The notes beneath the pieces were generated by a model, which was not told the origin of the DNA, searched no databases, and saw nothing but the letters and a program-made list of their open reading frames with translations. From assembly GCF_051900415.1 (NCBI RefSeq), contig NZ_JBHZGL010000004.1:62001-126000 (forward strand): a stretch of DNA of 64,000 nt, given 5' to 3'. The position numbers and the translations under genes are program-made. Source of the stretch: Frateuria_A sp051900415. Lineage in GTDB: Bacteria > Pseudomonadota > Gammaproteobacteria > Xanthomonadales > Rhodanobacteraceae. Shown here one piece after another: positions 56,596-64,000 of the stretch; the stretch's first letter is position 1, and each line of letters begins with the position of its first letter.

Positions 56596-59436
56596 ATGTT
56601 CGTACCTGGTCAACGCTGGATCTCCACCGCCGAACCCGAGCTGGGCCTGGGCACCGTCCTTCGGGTGGAGGGTCGCGGCGTCCAGGTGCTCTTCGCCAAG
56701 GCCGGCGTGCTGCGCCCCTACGCGATCGACTCCGCACCGCTGGTGCGCGCCGAATTCCGCCCCGGCCAGCGTGTCGCCGGCAAGGGCCTGGCCTTTCTCG
56801 TCGAGCGAGTGGAGATCAAGGAAGACCTCTTGATCTACCGCGGCGAAGGGCGCGAGTTGCACGAAGGCCAGCTCGACGACGAACAGAGCGTGAGCCAGGC
56901 CGACGACCGCCTGGTCGGCGGGCGCACCGACACCGTGGCGCAGTTCGAACTGCGTCTGGAAGGCCTGCGCCGACGCGCGCAGGCGCGCCGCTCGCCGACC
57001 TGGGGCCTGGAAGCGGCACGTATCGGACTGGTGCCGCACCAGCTGCGCGTGGCCAGCATCGCATCCTCGCGGCGCCCGCCGCGGGTACTGCTTGCCGACG
57101 AGGTAGGCCTGGGCAAGACCATCGAAGCGGGCATGATCCTCTCCCGCCAGCTCGCCACCGGCCGCGCCTCGCGCGTGCTGGTGCTGCTGCCGGACACGCT
57201 GGTCTACCAGTGGTTCGTCGAGCTGCTGCGCCGCTTCAACCTGAGCTTCGCGATCTACGACGAAGAGCGCTGCGAGGCGCTGGAGCAGTCCGGCGACGGG
57301 CGCAATCCGTTCGATGACGAACAACTGGTGATCGCCGACTTCCGCTTCCTGGAAGACAACCCCAAGCGCGCCCGCCAGCTGGTCGAGACCGACTGGGACC
57401 TGCTGATCGTCGACGAAGCGCACCACCTGGCCTGGACGCCCGAGGCGGCCAGCCCGCGCTACACGCTGGTCGAGCAACTGGCCGCAAAGACCCCCGGCGT
57501 GATCCTGCTGACCGCCACGCCCGAACAGCTCGGCCGCAGTGGCCACTTCGCCCGCCTGCGCCTGCTCGATCCGCAGCGCTACCACGACCTGGACGTCTAT
57601 CTGTCCGAAGCCGAGCGCTTCCAGGCGCTTTCGCCGATCGCCGACCGCCTGCAGTCGGGCGAGGCGCTCGATGACGCACAACGCGCCACGCTGAGCGAGA
57701 TCTTCGCCGGTGACGCCGGCCTCCTCGCGCTGCTGGAAGACGCCACCCGCCCGGCCGCCGCGCGCGAACTGCTCGACGCGCTGATCGACCGCCACGGCAC
57801 CGGCCGCGCGATGTTCCGCAACCGCCGCGCCGGCATCGGCGGCTTCCCGCGGCGCGTGCCCGAGTGGCAGCTGATCGACGCGGACACGCTCGACGAAAAC
57901 GCGCGCCAGGCGCTGCTGGCCGAATTCCACGCCGACATCCAGCAGCCCGCCCCGGCGCTCGAACTGGATTACACCAGCGACCCGCGTCTGGACGCACTGG
58001 TCGCACTGCTCGACGCCCATCCGCAGGACAAGTTCCTGCTGATCTGCCGCAGCCAGGCCAAGGTGCTCGCACTGGAGGAAGCCTTGCGCACCCGCACCGG
58101 CGCCGGCATCGCCCGCTTCCACGAGGGGCTGGGCATCGTGCAGCGCGACCGCAACGCCGCCTATTTCGCGCAACCGGACGGCGCCCGCCTGCTGTTGTGC
58201 TCCGAGATCGGCTCGGAAGGGCGCAACTTCCAGTTCGCCCACCGGCTGATCCTGTGGGACCTGCCGCTGGACCCCGACCTGCTCGAACAGCGCATCGGCC
58301 GCCTGGACCGCATCGGCCAGACCCACGACATCGCCATCCACATCCTCGCCGTGCGGGACAGCGCGCAACACGTGCTTGCGCGCTGGTACGACGAGGGCAT
58401 CGACGCCTTCCGCTCCAGCCCCGCCGACGGGCGCGAACTGCTGCGCCGCTACGGCGAGCCGCTGGTGCAACTGGCCGAAGAGCACGCACGCAACGCCGAC
58501 AGCCGCGACCAGGAACTGGACGCGTTGATCGCCGACACGCGGGCCACCCACGAGGAGCTGGCCGCGCTGATCCGCGCCGGCCGCGACCACCTGCTCGAGC
58601 TGGCCGCCAGCCGCGACCCGCATGCGGACGAATTGGGTCAGGCCTTCCGCCGCGAGGATGTCGATCCCTCGCGCGACGCCTACGTGCAGCGCCTGCTGGA
58701 AGCGTTCGGCATCCACGCCGAGGAACTGGGCGGCAAGGTGCTGCTGCTCGACCCGCAATACCTTTCCACCGACGCCTTGCCCGGCTTTGCCGAAGGCCCG
58801 GTCTCGGCCACCTTCGCGCGCGAGGTGGCACTGGCGCGCGAGGAACTGCCGCTGCTGCGCTTCGATCATCCGCTCGTGCAGGGCGCACTGGACCTGGCGC
58901 TGTCCGGCGAACAGGGCAATGCGGCCTTCATGGTCGACGACGCGCTGCCGCCGCGCAGCGCGCTGCTGCAGGCGGTGTTCCTGCTCGAATGCGTGGCCGA
59001 CCGCGCGCTCGACGTCGAACGCTTCCTGCCCGCGCTGCCGCTGGTGGTCACCATCGACACGCGGCTGGCCGAGCGCGCCGGTTTCGAACCCAGCGAGGCG
59101 GCGGTGCGCAAGGCGGCCGACCGCAACATCGAGGTACCGCGTTACCGCAAGTTCCTCGCCAAGCTGGTGCCGCCGATGCTGGAGAAGGCCGAGGCGATCG
59201 CGGCCGACCGCGCGCAGCAGCACATCGCCGAGGCCGTGGCCCAGGCCACCGCGGAACTGGACGCGGAGCTTTCGCGCCTGCGTGCGCTGCGCGAGGTCAA
59301 TCCGTCGATCAACCCCGCCGAGATCGCCACGCTGGCCACCGAACGGCAGGCCCTGCTCGCCGCCCTGCCGCAATCGCGCCTGCGCCTGGATGCCGTGCGT
59401 TTCGTCGCCAGCCCGGACTTCCTGGCATTGCGTTGA
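56596..59436 (+). CDS. rapA: RNA polymerase-associated protein RapA (Swi2/Snf2 ATPase)
   Basis: RapA recycles RNA polymerase from stalled post-termination complexes. The 946-residue protein has N-terminal Tudor-like domains (GQRWISTAEPELGLGTVLRV). The Snf2 ATPase follows, with DEVGLGKT at 168-175 (K174) and DEAH at 273-276. Helicase motifs V/VI are in SEIGSEGRNFQFAHRLILWD and QRIGRLDRIGQ, and a C-terminal RapA domain completes it. The length matches E. coli RapA. Confidence 0.96.
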   Translation: MFVPGQRWISTAEPELGLGTVLRVEGRGVQVLFAKAGVLRPYAIDSAPLVRAEFRPGQRVAGKGLAFLVERVEIKEDLLIYRGEGRELHEGQLDDEQSVSQADDRLVGGRTDTVAQFELRLEGLRRRAQARRSPTWGLEAARIGLVPHQLRVASIASSRRPPRVLLADEVGLGKTIEAGMILSRQLATGRASRVLVLLPDTLVYQWFVELLRRFNLSFAIYDEERCEALEQSGDGRNPFDDEQLVIADFRFLEDNPKRARQLVETDWDLLIVDEAHHLAWTPEAASPRYTLVEQLAAKTPGVILLTATPEQLGRSGHFARLRLLDPQRYHDLDVYLSEAERFQALSPIADRLQSGEALDDAQRATLSEIFAGDAGLLALLEDATRPAAARELLDALIDRHGTGRAMFRNRRAGIGGFPRRVPEWQLIDADTLDENARQALLAEFHADIQQPAPALELDYTSDPRLDALVALLDAHPQDKFLLICRSQAKVLALEEALRTRTGAGIARFHEGLGIVQRDRNAAYFAQPDGARLLLCSEIGSEGRNFQFAHRLILWDLPLDPDLLEQRIGRLDRIGQTHDIAIHILAVRDSAQHVLARWYDEGIDAFRSSPADGRELLRRYGEPLVQLAEEHARNADSRDQELDALIADTRATHEELAALIRAGRDHLLELAASRDPHADELGQAFRREDVDPSRDAYVQRLLEAFGIHAEELGGKVLLLDPQYLSTDALPGFAEGPVSATFAREVALAREELPLLRFDHPLVQGALDLALSGEQGNAAFMVDDALPPRSALLQAVFLLECVADRALDVERFLPALPLVVTIDTRLAERAGFEPSEAAVRKAADRNIEVPRYRKFLAKLVPPMLEKAEAIAADRAQQHIAEAVAQATAELDAELSRLRALREVNPSINPAEIATLATERQALLAALPQSRLRLDAVRFVASPDFLALR

Positions 59437-59451
59437 TTCACATGGTTTCCG

Positions 59452-59681
59452 GCAAGGCTTCCCCCATCCGCCCTTTGGGCACCTTCCCCCGTGAACGGGG
59501 GAAGGATCGGGTGTCGCACGCAAAGCCCCCGCGCGGATGCCGCACGCGTCAACTCCCCGATCGAATGCTGCACGCGTAAGCTCCCAGACAGCTGCTGCAC
59601 GCCTGAGCCTCTCAGCCCGGATACTGCACGCGTGAGCCTTCCCCCGTTCACGGGGGAAGGTGTCGACAGGCGGATGGGGGC
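59452..59681. repeat. R2 copy with nested 26-30-bp tandem repeats
   Basis: The outer arms begin GCAAGGCTTCCCCCATCCGC and end GACAGGCGGATGGGGGCG. Between them, four imperfect copies of ATGCTGCACGCGTGAGCCTC lie at about 59537, 59565, 59591 and 59621. The 334-bp gap between rapA and the racemase gene holds no gene. Confidence 0.82.
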
Positions 59682-59770
59682 GACCGAAGCGGAATCCCCC
59701 TCGCCCACATTGAGCTGCCACCCTCTTCGCCCCACACTCGACGGCCTGCATCGTCACATCAGGAAAAACC

Positions 59771-60463
59771 ATGCGCACCATCGGCCTGATCGGCGGCATG
59801 AGCTGGGAATCGACCGTCGAGTACTACCGCCTGATCAACCGCGGCGTACGCGACCGCCTGGGTCCCCTGCATTCGGCGCGGCTGCTGCTGGACAGCCTGG
59901 ACTTCTCGGTCATCGCCGCCTGCCAGCGCGAAGGCGACTGGGACCGCGCCGGCGCGCTGCTGGCCGAGTCCGCACGTCGCCTGCAATCCGGCGGTGCCGA
60001 TTGCATCCTCATCGGCGCCAACACCATGCACATCGTGGCCGACGCCGTGGCGGCCGCCACACCGCTGCCGCTGATCCACATCGTGGACGCCACAGGCCAC
60101 GCGATCCGCACGCAGGGGCTCGATACCGTGCTGCTGCTCGGCACCGCCTTCACCATGGACAAGCCGTTCTTCCGCGAACGCATGCAGCGCGACCACGGCG
60201 TGCAGTGCCTGGTACCCGAACCCGCAGAGCGGGCCGATCTGCACCGGGTGATCTACGAAGAACTCTGTGCCGGGCAATTCCGCCCGCAGGCAGGGGATTT
60301 CTTGCTGCGCCTCATTGCGGATGGCGCCCGCGCCGGCGCACAAGGCGCGATCCTCGGCTGCACCGAACTGGGCCTGCTGCTGGGCGACGCCGACGCGGAG
60401 GTACCGGTTTTCGACACCGCCGCGCTGCACGCCGCCGCGGCGGTGAAGTTCGCGCTGGGCTGA
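59771..60463 (+). CDS. Aspartate/glutamate racemase family protein
   Basis: This 230-residue protein has the Asp/Glu racemase fold with GLIGGMSWESTVEYYRLIN at the start and LGCTELGLLLG carrying the second catalytic cysteine near 195. The first catalytic position lies in LIGANTMHIV, where canonical aspartate racemases have CNT; no cysteine is there. E. coli YgeA also lacks that cysteine, so one-cysteine racemisation is possible. The substrate is likely aspartate or glutamate. Confidence 0.88.
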   Translation: MRTIGLIGGMSWESTVEYYRLINRGVRDRLGPLHSARLLLDSLDFSVIAACQREGDWDRAGALLAESARRLQSGGADCILIGANTMHIVADAVAAATPLPLIHIVDATGHAIRTQGLDTVLLLGTAFTMDKPFFRERMQRDHGVQCLVPEPAERADLHRVIYEELCAGQFRPQAGDFLLRLIADGARAGAQGAILGCTELGLLLGDADAEVPVFDTAALHAAAAVKFALG

Positions 60464-60466
60464 CCC

Positions 60467-60531
60467 GTAGGATGGGCTTCAGCCCACCTTGCATCCCCGC
60501 AAGCCTGCCGGTGGGCTGAAGCCCACCCTAC
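60467..60531. repeat. Dispersed inverted repeat R4
   Basis: GTAGGATGGGCTTCAGCCCA begins at 60467 and the complementary GGTGGGCTGAAGCCCACCCT arm, ending AC, closes at 60531. It lies between convergent racemase and permease genes. Confidence 0.85.
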
Positions 60532-60547
60532 GCCGTGTTGACGTGAA

Positions 60548-61909
60548 TCAGACTGCCACCAGCGCCGAACGCATGCGCCGGCCGATGCCGAAACCCCAGT
60601 ACGCCACGGTCAGCAAAGCCACCCAGCCGGCGCCCACGTAAAGCGCCACGCGCGTGTCGGGGCTGTAGCCGAGCATCACCAGCACGAACACCAAAAAAGC
60701 CAGCGCCAGGATGCTGGAGAACGGCCACAGCCGCAGCCGGAACGGCAGCGGCTCGGGCTGGCTGCGATGGAAGCGCCAGTGCGCCACCAGCACCGTGCCC
60801 CAGGTCCAGACGGTGTTGAACGCCAGGATCGACATGATCATGCCGAAGATGCGCTCGGGCACGAGGTAGTTCATCAACACGCCCAGCAGCAGGAAGAAGA
60901 TCGTCACCATCACGCCGCGTATCGGCACACCGCTCGTGCTCAGGTGCCCCATCGCCGCCGGCGCCTGGCCCTTGGTCGCCAGGCTGTGCAGCATGCGGCT
61001 TCCGCTGAAGGTGGTCGAATTGAAGCTCGACAGCGCAGCGGTGATCACCACGAAGTTGATCAGCCCGGCCGCCTGCGGAATCCCCAGCTTGGCGAAAGTG
61101 GTGACGAACGGGCTGCCCTGCGTGCCCAGCTCGTTCCACGGATAGATCGCCATGATCACGAACAGCGAGCCGATGTAGAAGATCAGGATGCGCCAGATCA
61201 CCGAGTTGACCGCCTTCGGAATCGTGCGCTCCGGATGCGCGGCCTCGGCCGCCGCCATGCCGATCGTCTCGATGCCGCCGAAGGAGAACACCAGCACCGG
61301 CAGCGCCAGCACCATGCCGGTGAAGCCGTTGGGGAACCAGCCTCCGTGCGTCCACAGGTTGGAGATGCCGACCGGCTGCCCGCCGTTGCCCCAGCCGAAC
61401 CAGATGATCCCGAAGCCACCAAGGATCATCAGCACCACGGTGAGCACCTTGATCAGCGCGAACCAGAATTCCATCTCGCCGTAGACCTTTACCGCCATCA
61501 GGTTGAGGCCGCCGATCATCACCACCGAGGCGAACGCCCAGATCCACTGCGGCAGCTCGGGGAACCAGTCCTTCATGTAGATGCCCACCGCCGTGCTCTC
61601 GGCGATGCCCACGCCCATCATCAGCACCCAGTAATTCCAGCCGGTCAGGTAGCCGGCGAAGGGCCCCAGGTACTTGTGCGCGTAGGCGCTGAAGGAGCCG
61701 GCGATCGGCTCGTGCGCGGCCATCTCGCCCAGCGCGCGCATGATCACGAAGATCATCGCGCCGCCGAAGAGGTAGGCAATCAGCACCGACGGCCCGGCCA
61801 GCTTGATGGTGCTGGCCGAGCCCAGGAACAGGCCTGCGCCGATGCACATGCCCAAGGCCATGAAGGTAATGTGGCGCGGCGTGAGCTGCCGCTGCAGTTG
61901 GTCGCTCAT
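60548..61909 (-). CDS. Amino acid permease (APC superfamily, AAT family)
   Basis: This 453-residue permease has about twelve membrane helices. The TM1 motif ALGMCIGAGLFLGSAST (GxGxG-like substrate-binding break) is followed by GEMAAHEPIAGSFSAYAHKY and FSFGGIETIGMAAAEAAHPE, diagnostic of AAT-type permeases such as ProY, AroP and GabP. It takes up amino acids by proton symport; specificity cannot be read. It is 25 bp downstream of the rhomboid stop on the same strand. Confidence 0.92.
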   Translation of the reverse strand: MSDQLQRQLTPRHITFMALGMCIGAGLFLGSASTIKLAGPSVLIAYLFGGAMIFVIMRALGEMAAHEPIAGSFSAYAHKYLGPFAGYLTGWNYWVLMMGVGIAESTAVGIYMKDWFPELPQWIWAFASVVMIGGLNLMAVKVYGEMEFWFALIKVLTVVLMILGGFGIIWFGWGNGGQPVGISNLWTHGGWFPNGFTGMVLALPVLVFSFGGIETIGMAAAEAAHPERTIPKAVNSVIWRILIFYIGSLFVIMAIYPWNELGTQGSPFVTTFAKLGIPQAAGLINFVVITAALSSFNSTTFSGSRMLHSLATKGQAPAAMGHLSTSGVPIRGVMVTIFFLLLGVLMNYLVPERIFGMIMSILAFNTVWTWGTVLVAHWRFHRSQPEPLPFRLRLWPFSSILALAFLVFVLVMLGYSPDTRVALYVGAGWVALLTVAYWGFGIGRRMRSALVAV

Positions 61910-61934
61910 GTGGTGCCTGTCAGGAAGGGAAAGG

Positions 61935-62585
61935 TCAGCGCATCAACCGGCGCTTCGGTTTGATCGGCAGTCGCCCGCGCCAGTACTGGATCAGCACGTA
62001 GCCACCCAGCATGCCGCCCAAGTGCGCGAAATGGGCCACGCCGGCCTGCGTGCCGGTCACGCCCAGGAACAGCTCGATCACGGCGTAGCCGGCCACGAAC
62101 AACCAGGCCGGCATCGGTACGGGCAGGAAGATCAGCATCATCTTCTCGTGCGGGTACATCATGCCGAAGGCCAGCAGCACGCCGAAGATGGCACCGGAGG
62201 CGCCCAGCGTGGGATAGAAGCCGTGGGTGAACCACTGCACCACCACCAGTTGCGCCAGCGCCGCCACGATCAGGCAGACGAAGTAATACAGCAGGAACTC
62301 GCGACCGCCGAACAGCCGCTCGATCGGGCCGCCGAACATGTAGAGCGCGAGCATGTTGAAGGCGATGTGCTCGAAGCCGCCGTGCATGAAGGCATAGCTG
62401 ACCAGCTGCCACGGGCGGAAGCCGATCGCGACCATGCCATCGGGCGTGGGCAGGAAATGGTCCGGGCCCCACGGCCACAGCGCGAAGTGCATGACGAGCA
62501 CGTCCCCCAGCAGCATCTGCAGCAGGTAGACCGCGACGTTGGCGATGAGCAGGTTGCGGGTGACGGGCGGGAGCTGGAAAGGCAT
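61935..62585 (-). CDS. Rhomboid family intramembrane serine protease
   Basis: This 216-residue six-helix membrane protein has the catalytic S130 in GASGAIFG and H188 in AHFAHLGGMLGG. The conserved HxxxN is H73 and N77 in FEHIAFNML. It cleaves membrane-spanning substrates. The ATG at 62585 was chosen because the upstream in-frame part looks non-coding. Substrates are unknown. Confidence 0.92.
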   Translation of the reverse strand: MPFQLPPVTRNLLIANVAVYLLQMLLGDVLVMHFALWPWGPDHFLPTPDGMVAIGFRPWQLVSYAFMHGGFEHIAFNMLALYMFGGPIERLFGGREFLLYYFVCLIVAALAQLVVVQWFTHGFYPTLGASGAIFGVLLAFGMMYPHEKMMLIFLPVPMPAWLFVAGYAVIELFLGVTGTQAGVAHFAHLGGMLGGYVLIQYWRGRLPIKPKRRLMR

Positions 62586-62786
62586 GGGCAATCCGGTGGG
62601 AACCTCGTGAGGGTAACGCAAACGCAACCGCGCGAAGGCATTGCTGGCGTGGCGTATTTCGACTCCGCCTGCGCTCAACGCGAATGGTGTTTGGCAGGCC
62701 GCTGGATCACCCCTCGATCGTTTGCCCTGAGCGTGGGCCGCAGGGCGAAGCCGAAGGGAGCCAGGCCGCTATCAGTTGCCCCCATG

Positions 62787-62810
62787 AAAAAAGGCCGCCT
62801 GTTGGCGGCC
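62787..62810 (-). terminator. Rho-independent terminator of the NlpC/P60 gene
   Basis: On the minus strand GGCCGCC-AACA-GGCGGCC (62810-62793) is followed by six T's (62792-62787), about 30 bp after the stop at 62841. Confidence 0.9.
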
Positions 62811-62840
62811 CGACTGCGGAAACCCCGTGGTGTTTCCCCT

Positions 62841-63464
62841 TCAACCGTTCTGCGCGATGCCCTCGGGACGGCGCGCACCGGCGAACCGCTTGGCCCAATA
62901 GGCCTCGTCGAGGCTGGAGACCTCCACCGACTTGCCCGCCGAGGGCGAGTGAATGAAGCGGCCGTTGTCCAGGTAGATACCCACGTGCGAGATGCGCTTC
63001 TTGCCGCGGGTGTGGAAGAACACCAGGTCGCCCGGCTGCATGTCGCCGCGCTTGACCTTGACGCCGGCGAGGAACTGCCGCGCCGAATTGGCGGGCAGAT
63101 TCAGGCCGATCGCATGGGCGAATACGTAGCGGACGAAGCCGCTGCAATCGAAGCCGGTCGCCGGTGAATGGCCGCCACGAACGTAGCGCACGTCGCGCAG
63201 TTGCATCGCCAGCGCGACCAGCGCCTGGCGCAGGCGCGTGGCCTCGTCGATCGGACCCTCATCCTGCGCCTGCGCCTGCACCGGCGCCAGCCCGGCCGGC
63301 AGCGTGGCCTGGGCCAGCGCCGGCGCCAGGTTGGCCAGCGGCAACGGGGCCAGCAGCGGGGTGACGGCCGGCGTCGGGATCGAGCGTTCGACGGCATGCG
63401 CAGGCGCGATCGCAAGCAACGCGGCAAACAAGGCGGCGATTGCGATCAGGCGCTGGCAGGGCAT
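62841..63464 (-). CDS. Secreted NlpC/P60 peptidoglycan hydrolase
   Basis: This 207-residue protein has a signal peptide (cleavage after AHA, near 24), a Pro/Ala-rich linker (about 28-66) and an NlpC/P60 domain (about 75-195). The catalytic C107 is in DCSGFVRYVF, H160 in ISHVGIYLD and H172 in FIHSPSAG. It probably cleaves the D-Glu-mDAP bond in cell-wall peptides. It is a single gene with a strong terminator. Confidence 0.93.
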   Translation of the reverse strand: MPCQRLIAIAALFAALLAIAPAHAVERSIPTPAVTPLLAPLPLANLAPALAQATLPAGLAPVQAQAQDEGPIDEATRLRQALVALAMQLRDVRYVRGGHSPATGFDCSGFVRYVFAHAIGLNLPANSARQFLAGVKVKRGDMQPGDLVFFHTRGKKRISHVGIYLDNGRFIHSPSAGKSVEVSSLDEAYWAKRFAGARRPEGIAQNG

Positions 63465-63647
63465 GCAGGAAAATCCCTTTGCAGGTCGGGGCTTGGCCAG
63501 GGCCGCCGTGGCGGCTTGGCGAGGGGATCGACGTTAGCAAAGGCCTTCCGGCTGGATGTTGGATCGACGTTAAGTAGACCCTGGCGTTTCGAAACGTTCA
63601 CACAGGCGTGTGACTGGGAGCACAGGAGCCAGGCAGGCGGCCGCCCC

Positions 63648-63713
63648 CTGTAGGAGCGCACCTGTGCGCGACCGGACACATCGTCGGTCGCGCACAGGGT
63701 GCGCTCCTACAGG
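63648..63713. repeat. Dispersed inverted repeat R1
   Basis: CTGTAGGAGCGCACCTGTGC and the complementary GCACAGGGTGCGCTCCTACA arm flank an 18-bp centre, just after the YggS-type gene on the minus strand. Confidence 0.87.
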
Positions 63714-63722
63714 ACAGTCGAT

Positions 63723-64000
63723 TCAGCGCCGACCGAAAATCGCGGTGCCGATGCGCACCTCGGTCGCCCCCTCTGCGATGGCCAGCGGGAAATCCCCACT
63801 CATCCCCATCGACAGGCGCGGCAACGCATGCCCCCGCCCCGCCGCGGCATCGCGCAACTCGCGCAGCCGGCGGAAACAGGCGCGTACGGCTTCGGCATCG
63901 TCCGACTGCACGGCCATGGTCATCAGCCCGCGCACGCGCAGCGTGGGGTAATCGCGCAGGCGGTCCAGGAAGCCCGGCAACTCTTCCGGCGGCAGGCCGT
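63723..64000 (-). CDS. C-terminal part of a YggS family PLP-binding protein, running off the right edge
   Basis: About 92 codons of the 3' end are present. RVRGLMTMA, RLSMGMSGDFPLAIAEG and TEVRIGTAIFGRR match the C-terminus of YggS/PLPBP, including the LSMGMSxDxxxAI segment that holds the PLP phosphate and the RIGTAIFG end. The family buffers PLP and affects vitamin B6 and amino acid balance. The PLP lysine lies outside the window. Confidence 0.93.
   Translation of the reverse strand, partial: GLPPEELPGFLDRLRDYPTLRVRGLMTMAVQSDDAEAVRACFRRLRELRDAAAGRGHALPRLSMGMSGDFPLAIAEGATEVRIGTAIFGRR

Overview
The window is about 64 kb of GC-rich chromosome from a gammaproteobacterium of the Xanthomonadales, most likely Rhodanobacteraceae (Dyella/Rhodanobacter/Luteibacter type). 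The basis is the gene content and order (ubiG-gph, dnaB-alr-radA, ffh-rpsP-rimM-trmD-rplS, leuS-lptE-holA-nadD, FimX) and the many dispersed intergenic repeats typical of that group. Coding density is high. I see no IS element, CRISPR array, tRNA or rRNA gene.

Layout. 0-5 kb: gph, ubiG, a YciI protein and an MtaD-like deaminase, then the divergent pair efp/epmB (elongation factor P and its lysine aminomutase). 5-15 kb: a FimX-like c-di-GMP receptor, the ribosomal operon ffh-rpsP-rimM-trmD-rplS, a G21C19 run that looks like an assembly artefact, an SdpR/SdpI-hydrolase operon with a frameshifted sdpI, and the CcsA-like ypjD. 15-22 kb: radA, alr, dnaB and small enzymes.

22.4-27.1 kb is an accessory region and the most interesting part. 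It holds a stand-alone SAM-dependent methyltransferase closely resembling split borosin alpha-N-methyltransferases (SonM type). Next to it are two almost identical 76-residue peptides with a borosin-binding-like domain, and further away are two related 86-residue peptides. The peptide genes are tandem duplicates. A 62-bp remnant of a second methyltransferase lies between two of them, and an intact and a decayed hemerythrin gene bracket the core. I interpret this as a split borosin RiPP locus that expanded by duplication.

27-37 kb: stress-linked genes (zinc alcohol dehydrogenase, CsbD, a YflT-like protein), then rlmH and rsfS. A block follows with nitronate monooxygenase, a SpoT-like HD hydrolase, an NrsF-type anti-sigma factor with its ECF sigma factor, and a divergent dipZ-msrB operon. 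Two exact GTAACC-N16-CGAA promoters face away from each other in the sigma/dipZ intergenic region, so the sigma factor probably drives both its own operon and periplasmic methionine sulfoxide repair. This block sits between rsfS-rlmH and nadD-holA-lptE-leuS, genes that are normally contiguous.

37-64 kb: nadD, holA, lptE, leuS; a PqiA/PqiB/PqiC lipid-transport operon with PqiA split into two genes; a CnoX-like thioredoxin; a second ECF sigma factor with a membrane partner; DUF502; an M13 peptidase lipoprotein; a Fur-box-preceded TonB receptor and PiuC hydroxylase; rapA; an Asp/Glu racemase; an amino acid permease; a rhomboid protease; an NlpC/P60 hydrolase; and the 3' part of a YggS-type gene that runs off the end.
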